64,000 nt of DNA, from contig NZ_JAHTBI010000008.1 of NCBI RefSeq assembly GCF_019168305.1, forward strand, positions 117,742 through 181,741, given 5' to 3'. The DNA comes from Pseudomonas aegrilactucae (GTDB lineage Bacteria; Pseudomonadota; Gammaproteobacteria; Pseudomonadales; Pseudomonadaceae). The position numbers and the translations under genes were made by a program. Shown one piece after another: positions 34,579-44,728 of the stretch (position 1 is its first letter; the number at the start of each line of letters is the position of its first letter). Below the pieces are notes generated by a model. It did not search any database. It saw only the letters and a program-made list of their open reading frames with translations, and had not been told where the DNA came from.

Positions 34579-35319
34579 ATGTTCGATTACACCGCCCGCC
34601 CCGACCTGCTCAAGGGCCGGGTCATCCTGGTCACCGGGGCCGGTCGCGGCATCGGCGCAGCTGCCGCCCGGGCCTACGCCGCGCATGGCGCCACCGTGTT
34701 GCTGCTGGGCAAGACCGAAGCCAACCTCACCGCTGTCTACGACGACATCGAAGCCGCCGGCCATCCAACCCCGGTGGTCGTGCCCTTCAACCTGGAAACC
34801 GCCCTGCCCCATCAATACGATGAGCTGGCCGTGATGGTGGAAAACGAATTCGGCCGCCTCGACGGCCTGCTGCACAACGCCTCGATCATCGGCCCGCGCA
34901 CGCCACTGGAACAGCTGTCGGGCGAGAACTTCATGCGCGTGATGCACATCAACGTGAATGCCATGTTCATGCTCACCAGCACCCTGCTGCCGCTGCTCAA
35001 GCTGTCGCAGGATGCCTCGGTGGTGTTCACCTCCAGCAGCGTCGGACGCAAGGGCCGGGCCTACTGGGGCGCCTATGGCGTGTCCAAGTTCGCCACCGAG
35101 GGCCTGATGCAGACCCTCGCCGACGAACTGGAAAATGTGGCGCCGGTGCGCGCCAACAGCATCAACCCGGGCGCCACCCGCACCAGCATGCGCGCCCAGG
35201 CCTACCCGGCGGAAACCCCGGAAAACAACCCGCTGCCTGCCGAGATCATGCCGGTCTACCTGTACCTGATGGGCCCGGACAGCAAGGATATAAACGGCCA
35301 GGCGCTCAACGCCCAGTAA
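34579..35319 (+). CDS. yciK: YciK-family short-chain oxidoreductase
   Basis: SDR of 246 residues. ILVTGAGRGIGAAAARAYA is the cofactor loop, LLHNASIIGPRTPLEQ the N-A-G-like motif, SSSVGRKGRAYWGAYGVSK the catalytic Ser and Y-x-x-x-K. The ending INPGATRTSMRAQAYP and GPDSKDINGQALNAQ is characteristic of YciK. The physiological substrate is not known. It follows mupP as in other pseudomonads; the REPIN sits between them. It converges on the next gene with only three bases between stops. Confidence 0.88.
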   Translation: MFDYTARPDLLKGRVILVTGAGRGIGAAAARAYAAHGATVLLLGKTEANLTAVYDDIEAAGHPTPVVVPFNLETALPHQYDELAVMVENEFGRLDGLLHNASIIGPRTPLEQLSGENFMRVMHINVNAMFMLTSTLLPLLKLSQDASVVFTSSSVGRKGRAYWGAYGVSKFATEGLMQTLADELENVAPVRANSINPGATRTSMRAQAYPAETPENNPLPAEIMPVYLYLMGPDSKDINGQALNAQ

Positions 35320-35322
35320 GCC

Positions 35323-36126
35323 TCAGATGCCGACCAGGGCCGCACGCACCCGCGTGCCCTGGCGCGGCTCGCCCTGCTCGGCCTTCTCCATCTGCAGGCA
35401 GCGCTCCAGAAACAGGAACTTGTAGTCGTAGCTCTTGCAGATGGCCCGGCGCAACTCGGCCTGCAATGCTACCGATGGGCTGTTGCCGGCCAGGGTGCAA
35501 ATGATCTCCAGCGCCTCCCAGGGGTGCGCATCGTCATACTGGGCGTGCATCTTCAGCCACTTCATCGCGCGCTTGCGACCTTCCTCGGGGAAGCCCTCGG
35601 CGTAGGTGCCGGTGGAACACACCAGTGCCGCCCACTCCCCCGTCGCGCCCTCGATCGCATAGTTGGTCGCTGCCATCGCCACGATCAGCGAATCGGCCAC
35701 ACAGGTGTGCCAGCACCAATCGCTCAGTGCCTGCAGCTCGGCCGGCACCTCCTGCGCCTGCAGGTCCTCCAGGCTCACGCCATGGGCCAGGGCCCAGTGC
35801 ACCCAGTAGTCGGCATGGTTGAGCTCGACGCGGATATTGCGCATCAGCCAGCGGCGCGCCATGTCTTCGCCCGGGTGGCGGGCAAAGCGGGTCTTGGTCA
35901 GATTCTGCGCCATGTACACCGAGAACTGCTCGACCACCGGCCAGCCACCAATCAGGTACTGGCGCATCGTGCGGGTACTCAACTGGCCGTCACGCATGCG
36001 CTGGTAGAGCTCGTGCCCCACGACTCGGCGCTTGCTCTCGCTGCAGTCCTGAATCAGCTTCTGCGCCCACAGCGGATAGCTCTGGGCGTCCATCAATGGA
36101 CCCATTCGAATAAACGCATCAATCAC
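35323..36126 (-). CDS. TenA/PqqC-like haem-oxygenase-fold protein
   Basis: A 267-residue all-helical protein often labelled TenA-family transcriptional regulator, although no DNA-binding domain is present. Likely a metal- or PQQ-type redox enzyme of the haem-oxygenase-like fold (CADD/PqqC). Possible metal ligands are in IRVELNHADYWVHWALAHG and in MKWLKMHAQYDDAHPWEALEI (E, H, D-D-x-H). A GTG start at 36126 has GAGGGA six bases upstream; ATGs at 36105 and 36093 are alternatives. Monocistronic or paired with the following GGDEF/EAL gene 38 bases away. Substrate unknown. Confidence 0.8.
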   Translation of the reverse strand: MIDAFIRMGPLMDAQSYPLWAQKLIQDCSESKRRVVGHELYQRMRDGQLSTRTMRQYLIGGWPVVEQFSVYMAQNLTKTRFARHPGEDMARRWLMRNIRVELNHADYWVHWALAHGVSLEDLQAQEVPAELQALSDWCWHTCVADSLIVAMAATNYAIEGATGEWAALVCSTGTYAEGFPEEGRKRAMKWLKMHAQYDDAHPWEALEIICTLAGNSPSVALQAELRRAICKSYDYKFLFLERCLQMEKAEQGEPRQGTRVRAALVGI

Positions 36127-36164
36127 TGTCAGTCCCTCGTTCCTTGTGAGTTCCAGTGTTCAGC

Positions 36165-38624
36165 TCAGCGAAACGTCCCTGGCGCCTTGAACAGCAAAGG
36201 GCGGGAGGCGATACGCCGGCGTTGCAGGCTGTCGCAGGTAAAGACCTGTGGCCGCTCGATCAGGTAACCCTGCGCATAATCGACACCAATCTCCTGCAGT
36301 GCCTGTTCGATCAACGGCGTTTCGACAAACTCGGCAATAGTGCGTTTGCCCATCACATGACCGATATGATTGATTACCTCCACCATAGCCCGGTTGATCG
36401 GATCATCAAGCATGTCCTTGACGAAACTTCCGTCGATCTTCAGGAAGTCTACGGGCAAATGCTTCAAATACGCGAATGACGACATACCGGCACAGAAGTC
36501 ATCCAGCGAAAACCGGCAGCCCAGGCCCTTCAATTCATTGATGAATCGAATCGCACTGCCCAGGTTGGCGATGGCACTGGTTTCGGTGATTTCAAAACAG
36601 ATCATTTCCGGTGGAATGCCATACTCGACGAATTGTCGGCGCAGGTACTCGAGAAACTTGTCATCGCCAATGCTGCTGCCCGACAGGTTGATCGCGCACA
36701 TGGCCAACGGCCCCTGTCGCCCCTCGTCCAGCGCCTGGCGGATCACCTGGAACACGTTATTGACTACCCAGCGATCCAGCGCCGTCATCAACCCGTAACG
36801 CTCGGCGGCCGGAATGAAACTGTCCGGCAGGATCACACGACCACTTTCATCGTGCAGGCGCAGCAGTATCTCCAGATGCCCACCGGCGCTGTCAGTGCCC
36901 CCCAATGCCGCGATCTCCTGGGCATACAGGCAGAAACGGTTCTCCTCCAGGGCAATATGCAGGCGCTGGATCCAGGCCATCTCGCCAAAGCGCATCGACA
37001 GCTCGGTATCGTCGGCGTGGTACACCTGCACCCGGTTGCGGCCTTTTTCCTTGGCCATGTAGCACGCCATGTCCGCTGCGCGCAGCGAGGCCTCCAGGGT
37101 GTTGGGCGCCTGCTGCAGATGCACCAGGCCCACACTGACGGTGGTCATGAACGGTCGCCCCTTCCACACGAAATGCAGGCTCTGCACCGTCTGACGCAGG
37201 CTTTCGGCGATTCGCTCGGCCTGCTCGTCCGGGCAGTTGGCCAACAGAATGCCGAATTCGTCGCCCCCCAGCCGCGCCAGCGTGTCACCTTCGCGCAGCT
37301 CGGCCTGCAATACGGCACAGATATGACGCAGCAGCTCGTCACCCGCCGCATGGCCACAGGTGTCGTTGACCAGCTTGAACTGGTCCAGGTCCAGAAACAG
37401 AAGAGAATGTCGTCCCGATTGCCGGGCCAGGTCAGCCAGCACCTGCTCCAGCCGATACTCGAACTCACGACGGTTGGCCAGGCCGGTCAGTGCATCATGG
37501 GTCGCCTGCCATGACAGGTTGGCGATGTACTGGCGCTCCTGGGTCATGTCGTGCAGCACCAGCACCACGCCACTGACGCGCCCTTCACTGATGATCGGCG
37601 CGCCTACCAGGGCGACCGACACCGTGCTGCCGTCCAGGCGCTGGATCAGCTTGGCGTGCTCGCTGCCGCCCTTGAGTGCGCCGTTGAGGATATGCTCGGT
37701 GAGGGTCAGGCTGTCTTTTTCGGCGTTCTCATCGAGCAGGCTGAACAGGGCCGCCAGCGGCAACCCCTGCGCCTGAGTGGCGCTCCAGTGGGTCAGTTGC
37801 TCGGCGGCGGGGTTCATATAGGCAATGCAGCCTTCCACGTCGGTGGTGATCACCCCGTCGCCAATCGATTGCAGGGTGATCTGCGCGCGCTCCTTCTCCA
37901 CCTGCAAGGCACTGGCAAACGCCTGACGCTGCGCCAGCAACTTGTGCGAACGCAGGCACGCCAGCGCAATCAGGAACAGCGCAGTGGCCAGGTTGATCAC
38001 CAGCAGCAGGCGCAACAGCATGCGCGACCCCTCGCCCAACGCATCGCTGAACGCCATGGCGGCAGGGGTCACGCCATCGTTGATCGCGGCAATCCGGTCT
38101 TTCCATGCCGCGATCACCTGGGGGCTGACATTGCCCGCCGTCACGCCCTGATGAATCTGGTTGGCCAGCGCATCGAGCTGCTGGAGATAGTCATCCCCTA
38201 CCGACCAGCGGTCGATGGCCCGCTCCAGGTAGCTGACGTGACGAAAATTGAGGTACAACCAGATGATGCTGTCGATGTCATCCGGGTGGTTGCCACCCTT
38301 GAGGATGCCGTCGCGTGCAGACGGCAGATCGGGGGGCTGGCTGTCCAGTGCAACGCGCAGTTCGTGCCCCCCCTGGGGCACGGCAATGGCCTGGCGGTAT
38401 TTCTGGTAGATCGCCTCGTCGCGGCTGTCGACGTACAGGTTCAGAAAGTAGATTGCATCCTTCTGCCCCTTGGACCACAGGCTCTCTCCCGCCACGTAGC
38501 CGCGCACCGCCGAGAGGGCATACAGGCTGATGCTGCCCAGCAATGCCTGGAACAGCACAACCGCCACGAAAGGCCAGATGATGCCCAACAACCTGGGCGC
38601 TTCGAGAGTCCGTTTTCGCTTCAT
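36165..38624 (-). CDS. Membrane GGDEF/EAL cyclic-di-GMP protein with PAS domain
   Basis: 819 residues. Two TM helices (about 12-35 and 205-225) flank a periplasmic sensor region. A PAS domain follows (ITLQSIGDGVITTDVEGCIAYMNPAA). The GGDEF domain has RLGGDEFGIL intact and an I-site R-E-G-D five residues before it, so it should make c-di-GMP and be product-inhibited. The EAL domain has EILLRLHD in place of E-A-L, with SLDDFCAGMSSFAYLKHLP and ICFEITETSAI kept, so phosphodiesterase activity is probable but not certain. The ATG at 38624 follows AAGGGA; ATG 38675 is an alternative. Signal sensed is unknown. Confidence 0.9.
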   Translation of the reverse strand: MKRKRTLEAPRLLGIIWPFVAVVLFQALLGSISLYALSAVRGYVAGESLWSKGQKDAIYFLNLYVDSRDEAIYQKYRQAIAVPQGGHELRVALDSQPPDLPSARDGILKGGNHPDDIDSIIWLYLNFRHVSYLERAIDRWSVGDDYLQQLDALANQIHQGVTAGNVSPQVIAAWKDRIAAINDGVTPAAMAFSDALGEGSRMLLRLLLVINLATALFLIALACLRSHKLLAQRQAFASALQVEKERAQITLQSIGDGVITTDVEGCIAYMNPAAEQLTHWSATQAQGLPLAALFSLLDENAEKDSLTLTEHILNGALKGGSEHAKLIQRLDGSTVSVALVGAPIISEGRVSGVVLVLHDMTQERQYIANLSWQATHDALTGLANRREFEYRLEQVLADLARQSGRHSLLFLDLDQFKLVNDTCGHAAGDELLRHICAVLQAELREGDTLARLGGDEFGILLANCPDEQAERIAESLRQTVQSLHFVWKGRPFMTTVSVGLVHLQQAPNTLEASLRAADMACYMAKEKGRNRVQVYHADDTELSMRFGEMAWIQRLHIALEENRFCLYAQEIAALGGTDSAGGHLEILLRLHDESGRVILPDSFIPAAERYGLMTALDRWVVNNVFQVIRQALDEGRQGPLAMCAINLSGSSIGDDKFLEYLRRQFVEYGIPPEMICFEITETSAIANLGSAIRFINELKGLGCRFSLDDFCAGMSSFAYLKHLPVDFLKIDGSFVKDMLDDPINRAMVEVINHIGHVMGKRTIAEFVETPLIEQALQEIGVDYAQGYLIERPQVFTCDSLQRRRIASRPLLFKAPGTFR

Positions 38625-38747
38625 GAGGTCCCTTGCAGCAATGCACAGCCCGATGAGTCTCATCCCGCACAGCAACAGCCTAGGCTATTTGCCATCAAGC
38701 CAACAGGCGAATGTGCACCTGTACAACAGTTGTACAGTAGAAGGCCC

Positions 38748-40580
38748 TCAGCTCTGTTGCAAATGCCCGTAGAGCTTGGCGTACAAACCACCCTCGGCGA
38801 TCAGTTGCTGGTGCTCGCCATCTTCGGCCACATGCCCGCCATCGAACACCAGCACCCGGTCGGCTTGCTTCACCGCCGAGAGGCGGTGGGCGATGATCAG
38901 CGTGGTGCGCGCACTGAGAAACCGGCTCAAGGCCTGATGCAGGTTGTACTCGGTGGCCGCGTCCAACGCCGAGGTGGCCTCATCGAGGATGACCACCTTG
39001 GGCTCGGCCAATACCATCCGCGCAATCGCCAGGCGCTGACGCTGGCCGCCGGAAAGGCGCACACCCGAACGCCCCACCATGCTGTCCAGGCCCTGGGGCA
39101 AGGCCGCGATGGTGGCGTCAAGCTGGGCGATGCGCAGCGCCTGCCAGCAGGCTTCGTCGCTGCTGTCACGGCCCATGGTGAGGTTGGCGCGCACGGTGTC
39201 GTTGAACAGCGACGGGTGCTGCAGCACCACCGCCACGTGTTCACGCAGGGTTTCCAGGCCGATCTCCTGCAGGCTCGAGCCGCCGAAGCGGATACTTCCG
39301 GCCTGGGCGCTGTACAAGCCCAGCAGCAACTGCACCAGGGTACTCTTGCCACCGCCACTGGCGCCGACGATCGCTACCTTCTCGCCAGGCGCAATGCTCA
39401 GGTTCAACTGGTCGAGCACCGGTTCTTCGCCATACGCGAAGCGCAGGCCGCGCACCTCGATGCCGACCGTCGCCTGCCCCTTGAACGGGTCGACCCCGCC
39501 CGGGTAGTGCGGCTCGTCGCTGCGCGCCAGCAGTTCGTTGAGCCGGCTCAGGGCGCCGCCGGCGGCGTAATAGGCATACTGCAGGTTGAGCAACTGCTCG
39601 ACCGGGCCGATCATGAACCACAGGTAGCTGAACACCGCGAGCATCTGGCCGATGCTCAGGTCCGAAAACAGCACGGTGAGCATGGCCGCAGCGCGGAAGA
39701 TATCGATACCGAACTGGAACAGCAGGCCGCTGGCCCGCCCGCTGGCATCGCTTTTCCATTGCGAGGCCACGGCATAGTTGCGCACTTCCTGCGCGCGCAT
39801 GCCCAGCCGGCCAAGGAAATAGCCCTGGCGGTTGCTGGCACGGATCTCCTGGATGGCATCCAGGGTTTCGGTCAGCGCCTGGGTGAAACGCGAAGTGCTG
39901 TCGTTTTCGAGCTTCTTGAGGTGCTTGACCCGCTTGCCCAACTGCACCGTGGCGAAGATCACCAACGGGTTGAACAGCAGGATCAGCAGCGCCAGTTGCC
40001 AGTGCATCCACAACAGGATGGCCGAGGTGCCGGCCAGGGTCAGCATCGCCACCAGGAAACGGCTGAGGGTCTCCCCGACAAACTTGTCGAGGGTATCCAG
40101 GTCGGTGACCAGGTGCGTGGTCACCGTGCCACTGCCCAGGCTTTCGTACTCGCTCAACGAAATACGCTTGAGCCGCTCGATCAGGCGGATACGCAGGCGG
40201 TACACGATGTCCTTGGCCAGGCCGGCGAACAATTTGGCCTGCACCACGTTGAACGCCAGCGCCGCGCCGCGCAGGGTCAGGGTAAACACCAGCATCAGGC
40301 CGATATAGCCGGCCGCCACCTGCCAGTTGGCTGGCAGGAACTGGTTCATCCACTTCAATGCCGCATCGCCATGCCCCAGCAGCACTTCGTCCACCAGCAA
40401 GGGCAACAACAGCGGGATCGGCACGCTGCACAGCGCCGCCAGCACGGCAACGCCATTGGCCACCCACAGGGCTTTCTTGTGGTGCTGCACCAGGCGCCGG
40501 ATCTCGGCCCAGCTCAAACGATCGACAGGCGCGGGCGCGGGCCCGGGCACCGGGTCGGGTGAGCCCGGCAGGTCAAGCAT
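38748..40580 (-). CDS. ABC exporter half-transporter (fused membrane and ATPase domains)
   Basis: 610 residues with six TM helices in the first about 330, then an ATPase. Walker A is VGASGGGKST, the signature is VRLSGGQRQRLAIARMVL, Walker B is VVILDEATSALD, and the switch histidine is in IIAHRLSAV. It will work as a homodimer. The N-terminal proline-rich stretch PGSPDPVPGPAPAPVD is unusual. Lipid A, drug or peptide export are all possible; sequence does not decide. It overlaps the upstream DsbA-like gene by eight bases and is the last gene of that operon. Confidence 0.9.
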   Translation of the reverse strand: MLDLPGSPDPVPGPAPAPVDRLSWAEIRRLVQHHKKALWVANGVAVLAALCSVPIPLLLPLLVDEVLLGHGDAALKWMNQFLPANWQVAAGYIGLMLVFTLTLRGAALAFNVVQAKLFAGLAKDIVYRLRIRLIERLKRISLSEYESLGSGTVTTHLVTDLDTLDKFVGETLSRFLVAMLTLAGTSAILLWMHWQLALLILLFNPLVIFATVQLGKRVKHLKKLENDSTSRFTQALTETLDAIQEIRASNRQGYFLGRLGMRAQEVRNYAVASQWKSDASGRASGLLFQFGIDIFRAAAMLTVLFSDLSIGQMLAVFSYLWFMIGPVEQLLNLQYAYYAAGGALSRLNELLARSDEPHYPGGVDPFKGQATVGIEVRGLRFAYGEEPVLDQLNLSIAPGEKVAIVGASGGGKSTLVQLLLGLYSAQAGSIRFGGSSLQEIGLETLREHVAVVLQHPSLFNDTVRANLTMGRDSSDEACWQALRIAQLDATIAALPQGLDSMVGRSGVRLSGGQRQRLAIARMVLAEPKVVILDEATSALDAATEYNLHQALSRFLSARTTLIIAHRLSAVKQADRVLVFDGGHVAEDGEHQQLIAEGGLYAKLYGHLQQS

Positions 40581-41205
40581 GGGCGGTGTGCTCCAGCCAG
40601 CGGCCCAGCAGCGGTTGCAGCGCCTCCAGCGGCTGGTAGCCGTTGGTCAGCAAGGCCAACTGGCCGTTGCGCTCGGCGAGCAAGGTGGGGAAACCGGCAA
40701 TGCCCAGGTCCTGCACCCAGGCGAAGTCAGCCGCAGTGGCGGCGCGGGTCTCGCTGCCGCTGAACGCTGCGGCAAACGCCGCGCGGTCAAACCCGGCCTG
40801 TTCGGCCAGTTCGACCAGCTTGGGCGCCCGGGTCACGTCCTCGCCGCGCTGGTAGAACGCTTGCTGGATCAGTGCCAGCAGCACCCAGGTGGTGTGCGGA
40901 TCGAGGCTGCGCGCAGCGACCAGCGCGCGGCAGGCCGGCTCGGTGTCGTAAACGAACCCCTCAGGCATCGCACCGTCGAGCTGGAACGGCTGGCCGGTGG
41001 CCTGGTTGACTGCCTGCCAGTGTTCGAGAATATAGCGCCGGGTCGAAGCATCCAGGGCGCTGCTGCCCGAGCGCAAGCCGCCCGGCACCAGTTGGGTTTC
41101 GACCCCGGCGTCACGCGCCTGCCCGATCAGGGCCGCTGCCACGGGTGCAAAACCCCAGCACCACGAGCACATCGGGTCCATTACATAGAGCAGGCGAGCG
41201 GCCAT
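40573..41205 (-). CDS. DsbA-family thioredoxin-fold protein (cytoplasmic)
   Basis: 210 residues. LLYVMDPMCSWCWGFAPV holds a C-S-W-C redox pair at residues 13 and 16, and GIAGFPTLLAE holds the cis-proline loop. No signal peptide is present, so it acts in the cytoplasm, like the FrnE/2-hydroxychromene isomerase branch of the DsbA family. It may be a disulfide oxidoreductase or chaperone-like isomerase. It begins three bases after trhO and overlaps the ABC exporter gene, so the three are co-expressed. Confidence 0.87.
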   Translation of the reverse strand: MAARLLYVMDPMCSWCWGFAPVAAALIGQARDAGVETQLVPGGLRSGSSALDASTRRYILEHWQAVNQATGQPFQLDGAMPEGFVYDTEPACRALVAARSLDPHTTWVLLALIQQAFYQRGEDVTRAPKLVELAEQAGFDRAAFAAAFSGSETRAATAADFAWVQDLGIAGFPTLLAERNGQLALLTNGYQPLEALQPLLGRWLEHTAHA

Positions 41206-41208
41206 CCA

Positions 41209-42144
41209 TCACACCTCGGCTTTGCGGTAGTTGTGGCCGATCGGGTGTGGCAGGTTGCGGGCCTTGGCCAGCTCGATCTGCTTCTGCCGATCGATGGCAC
41301 TGCGCCGGGTCTTCTCGCTCAGGCTGTCCCAGCAGTGCGGGCAACTGATACCGGGCGAATAGTGCTCGCTGGCCCGCTCCTCCACGCTGATCGGGGTGCG
41401 GCACGCGTGGCACTGGTCGTAGTCGCCTTCGCTGAGGTCGTGACGCACGGTCACGCGGTTGTCGAAGACAAAGCAGTCGCCCTGCCAGCGCGACTCCTGT
41501 TGAGGCACCTCTTCGAGGTACTTCAGGATGCCGCCCTTAAGATGATAGACGGCTTCGAAACCCTCGCCGAGCATATAGCTGGAGGCCTTCTCGCAGCGAA
41601 TGCCGCCGGTGCAGAACATCGCCACTTTCTTGTGCCTGGCCGGGTCGAAGTTGGCCTTGATGTACTCGGGGAACTCGCGAAAGGTGGTGGTCTTGGGGTC
41701 GATCGCGCCCTCGAAGGTACCGATTGCCACTTCGTAATCGTTGCGGGTGTCGATCAGCAGCACTTCAGGGTCGCTGATCAGTGCGTTCCAGTCCTGCGGC
41801 TCGACGTAGGTGCCCACCTTATGGTTCGGGTCCACGCCTGGCACGCCCAGGGTCACGATCTCTTTCTTGAGCTTGACCTTGGTGCGATAGAACGGCTGTT
41901 CGTCGCAGTACGACTCTTTGTGGTCGACGTCGACCAGGCGTGCATCGCTGCGCAGCCAGGCCAGCAGGCCGTCGATGCCTTCACGGGTGGCGGACACGGT
42001 GCCGTTGATGCCTTCTTCGGCCAGCAGCAGGGTGCCCTTGACGCCATTGCGTTCCATAGCCTCGAGCAGCGGCTCGCGCAGCTCGACGTAATCTTTCAGG
42101 GTGACGAACTTGTACAGCGCCGCCACGACGACAGGTTGGGTCAT
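41209..42144 (-). CDS. trhO: tRNA uridine-34 hydroxylase, rhodanese domain (UPF0176)
   Basis: 311 residues. TrhO (YceA) hydroxylates U34 of certain tRNAs to 5-hydroxyuridine using O2, the first step to cmo5U/mo5U. The rhodanese domain has [18 protein letters not shown] and the active-site cysteine in [16 protein letters not shown]-terminal CHACRTPIS and CPHCWDSLS pairs may bind metal. The ATG at 42144 follows TGGAG by nine bases; a longer in-frame reading to 42348 overlaps bolA and is not used. Confidence 0.92.
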   Translation of the reverse strand: MTQPVVVAALYKFVTLKDYVELREPLLEAMERNGVKGTLLLAEEGINGTVSATREGIDGLLAWLRSDARLVDVDHKESYCDEQPFYRTKVKLKKEIVTLGVPGVDPNHKVGTYVEPQDWNALISDPEVLLIDTRNDYEVAIGTFEGAIDPKTTTFREFPEYIKANFDPARHKKVAMFCTGGIRCEKASSYMLGEGFEAVYHLKGGILKYLEEVPQQESRWQGDCFVFDNRVTVRHDLSEGDYDQCHACRTPISVEERASEHYSPGISCPHCWDSLSEKTRRSAIDRQKQIELAKARNLPHPIGHNYRKAEV

Positions 42145-42253
42145 GCGTTGATTCTCCAGGTGGTCACCCTCGCAAAGGGCGGACCGGGTCGACAATAAAA
42201 AACGCGCCGACGGGCGGCGCGTTGCGGATTCTAGCAAAAACCTGAAAGGGATT

Positions 42254-42553
42254 TCAGTGTTTGCTGCCTCCGGCGCAGGTGGGCGAGGCCGGCGCACTGC
42301 CGACCTTCTGCCATTCCTGCGGGGTATAGGTGTGCAGGGCCAGGGCATGGAACTGCCCCATCAGCTCACCCAGGGTGGCGTAGACCTTCTGGTGCCGCTT
42401 GACGCTGTTCAAGCCCTCGAACTGTTCGCTGACCAGCACGGCCTTGTAGTGGGTCTGCTGACCGCGGCTGTGCATGTGGCTCTCGTCGAGCACCTCAAGG
42501 TGCTGCGGGGCGAGGGCCGCCAGGCGCTGCTCGATTTTCTGCTGCATCGACAT
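42254..42553 (-). CDS. bolA: BolA family protein
   Basis: 99 residues. BolA proteins pair with monothiol glutaredoxins to handle Fe-S clusters and, in E. coli, also act on cell-shape gene expression. [21 protein letters not shown] carries the cluster-ligand region and [14 protein letters not shown] contains the conserved R-H-R-x-V-Y-like helix. The C-terminal tail [15 protein letters not shown] is a common pseudomonad extension. Its stop lies 109 bases before trhO. Confidence 0.93.
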   Translation of the reverse strand: MSMQQKIEQRLAALAPQHLEVLDESHMHSRGQQTHYKAVLVSEQFEGLNSVKRHQKVYATLGELMGQFHALALHTYTPQEWQKVGSAPASPTCAGGSKH

Positions 42554-42565
42554 GCTGGGCTCCGC

Positions 42566-43090
42566 TTACGGTTTCTTGGCCGGGGCGGCCTTGCCGGCGG
42601 ACGGGTCCAGTTCGTTGGTCATGTCAGCCAGCAGCTTGTTGACCACCGGTACCGCGCCTTCCAGCTTTTGCTGGGTCAGCTGAGCCGACTGCTGGGTGAC
42701 GGCAGGCATTTTTTCCAGGACTTTCTTGCCCAGTGGCGACTGGTAGAAGGCAACCAGATCCTTGAGTTCGCTTTCGCTGAACGTGCTGGTGTACAGCTTG
42801 ATCATGTCAGGCTTGAGCTTGTTCCAGCCGATGGCCTGGTCCAGCGCGGCGTTGGCCTTGGCCTGGTAGGTGTCGAGCACAGCCTTTTTGCTGGCCGGGG
42901 CCTTGGTCTGCTCGAAGCGCTGGGCAAACATCTGCTGCACTTGCATGTAGACCGGGGTACCCAGTTTGTCGGCGTGCGCCATCACCAGGAATTTTTCGGC
43001 GCTGGCGTTGTGGCTGGCGGTGTCGGCAAGTGCCTGGCCGCTGGCGCAGACCAGCGCGACAGCCGTGCAGAGGGCGCGAAGACGGGTCAT
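42566..43090 (-). CDS. Secreted DUF2059 protein
   Basis: 174 residues with a signal peptide, MTRLRALCTAVALVCASGQALA, cleaved before DTASH. The mature part is helical, with KLYTSTFSESELKDLVAFYQS and SPLGKKVLEKMPAV, the DUF2059 signature. Its function is unknown; it should be periplasmic. The end is Lys/Ala/Pro-rich. It starts the operon, 12 bases upstream of bolA, opposite fumC. Confidence 0.9.
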   Translation of the reverse strand: MTRLRALCTAVALVCASGQALADTASHNASAEKFLVMAHADKLGTPVYMQVQQMFAQRFEQTKAPASKKAVLDTYQAKANAALDQAIGWNKLKPDMIKLYTSTFSESELKDLVAFYQSPLGKKVLEKMPAVTQQSAQLTQQKLEGAVPVVNKLLADMTNELDPSAGKAAPAKKP

Positions 43091-43244
43091 CGAAATTCCT
43101 TAATAAAAAAAGAGGGCGTACCCAGAGTAGAGCATTCTGCGCCGACTGGGGCAGCCTGCTCAAGTGGGACGACAGGCAATGGAACCGCCATGTCGAATCA
43201 GGGCCTAAACTGCGCAAACAAGCCATTAATGGAGTGTGTACTGC

Positions 43245-44639
43245 ATGAGCCGTATCGAAACTGACAGCCTGGGCCCGGTCGAAGTTCCTGACGAGGCCTA
43301 CTGGGGTGCGCAGACCCAGCGCTCGCTGGTCAACTTTGCCATCGGCAATCAGCGCATGCCGCTGGCGGTGCTGCATGCCCTGGTGTTGATCAAGAAGGCC
43401 GCCGCACGGGTCAATGACCGCAACGGCGACCTGCCAGCCGACATCGCCCGCCTGATCGAACAGGCCGCCGACGAAGTGCTGGCCGGCGAGCACGACGATC
43501 AGTTCCCACTGGTGGTGTGGCAGACCGGCAGCGGTACCCAGAGCAACATGAACGCCAACGAAGTGCTCGCCGGGCGCGCCAACGAACTGGCCGGCAAGGG
43601 CCGTGGCGGCAAGGCCCCGGTGCACCCGAACGATCATGTGAACCGCTCGCAGAGCTCCAACGACTGCTTCCCCACCGCGATGCACATCGCGGCAGCGCAG
43701 GCCGTGCAGCACCAGTTGCTGCCGGCCATCACCGAGCTCTCGGCAGGCCTGGCCGAGCTGTCGGCGCGCCACCAGCACCTGGTCAAGACCGGGCGCACCC
43801 ACATGATGGACGCCACCCCGATCACCTTTGGCCAGGAAATCTCGGCGTACGTGGCCCAGCTGGACTATGCCCAGCGCGCCATTCGCGCGTCGCTGCCGGC
43901 GGTGTGCGAACTGGCCCAGGGCGGCACCGCCGTGGGCACCGGGCTGAATGCGCCGCATGGTTTTGCCGAGGCGATTGCTGCAGAACTGGCGGCCTTGTCG
44001 GGATTGCCGTTCGTCACCGCGCCGAACAAGTTCGCCGCGCTGGCCGGGCATGAGCCGCTGGTCACCCTGGCGGGTGCGCTGAAGACCCTGGCGGTGGCGC
44101 TGATGAAACTCGCCAATGACCTGCGCCTGCTCAGTTCCGGGCCGCGTACGGGGCTGGCCGAAGTGCGCCTGCCGGCCAACGAGCCGGGCAGCTCGATCAT
44201 GCCGGGCAAGGTCAACCCGACCCAATGCGAAGCCCTGTCGATGCTGGCCTGCCAGGTACTGGGCAACGACGCGACCATCGGCATTGCGGCAAGCCAGGGC
44301 CACCTGCAACTCAACGTGTTCAAGCCGGTGATCATCCACAACCTGCTGCAGTCGATCGAATTGCTGGCCGATGGCTGCCGCAACTTCCAGCAGCATTGCG
44401 TGGCGGGCATCGAGCCGGACGCGGCGCAGATGGCCGAGCACCTGGAGCGCGGGCTGATGCTGGTGACGGCGCTGAACCCGCACATCGGCTATGACAAGGC
44501 CGCAGAAATTGCCAAGAAGGCCTATACCGAGGGCACGACGCTGCGCGAGGCGGCGCTGGCGCTGGGGTACCTGACCGATGCGCAGTTCGATGAGTGGGTG
44601 CGGCCAGAGCAGATGCTCGAGGCCGGCGGCAAAGGCTGA
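43245..44639 (+). CDS. fumC: Class II fumarate hydratase
   Basis: Interconverts fumarate and malate without an iron-sulfur cluster. 464 residues. [22 protein letters not shown] is the canonical start, [14 protein letters not shown] and [17 protein letters not shown] carry substrate-binding residues, [16 protein letters not shown] the catalytic histidine, and [15 protein letters not shown] the superfamily signature with the catalytic serine loop. ATG 43245 has GGAG ten bases upstream; a GTG nine bases earlier is too close to GGAG. Confidence 0.97.
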   Translation: MSRIETDSLGPVEVPDEAYWGAQTQRSLVNFAIGNQRMPLAVLHALVLIKKAAARVNDRNGDLPADIARLIEQAADEVLAGEHDDQFPLVVWQTGSGTQSNMNANEVLAGRANELAGKGRGGKAPVHPNDHVNRSQSSNDCFPTAMHIAAAQAVQHQLLPAITELSAGLAELSARHQHLVKTGRTHMMDATPITFGQEISAYVAQLDYAQRAIRASLPAVCELAQGGTAVGTGLNAPHGFAEAIAAELAALSGLPFVTAPNKFAALAGHEPLVTLAGALKTLAVALMKLANDLRLLSSGPRTGLAEVRLPANEPGSSIMPGKVNPTQCEALSMLACQVLGNDATIGIAASQGHLQLNVFKPVIIHNLLQSIELLADGCRNFQQHCVAGIEPDAAQMAEHLERGLMLVTALNPHIGYDKAAEIAKKAYTEGTTLREAALALGYLTDAQFDEWVRPEQMLEAGGKG

Positions 44640-44644
44640 GATGC

Positions 44645-44717
44645 TTCGCTGGCAAGCCAGCTCCCACAGGGTTCTGCGGCGCGCACATGACCCTGTGTGA
44701 GCTGGCTTGCCAGCGAA
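44645..44717. repeat. REPIN, copy 2
   Basis: Same arms as copy 1: TTCGCTGGCAAGCC...CCCACAGG at 44645 and its reverse complement ending at 44717, with one substitution (GTGTGAGC for GTGGGAGC) in the right arm. Lies between the convergent fumC and pap genes and may also end both transcripts. Confidence 0.92.
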
Positions 44718-44728
44718 GAGGCCAGTGA

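Noticed and set aside
37551..40562. 1003-codon open frame on the plus strand
   Set aside because: Antisense to the GGDEF/EAL and ABC exporter genes, crossing both and their intergenic gap. Composition is that of a shadow frame.
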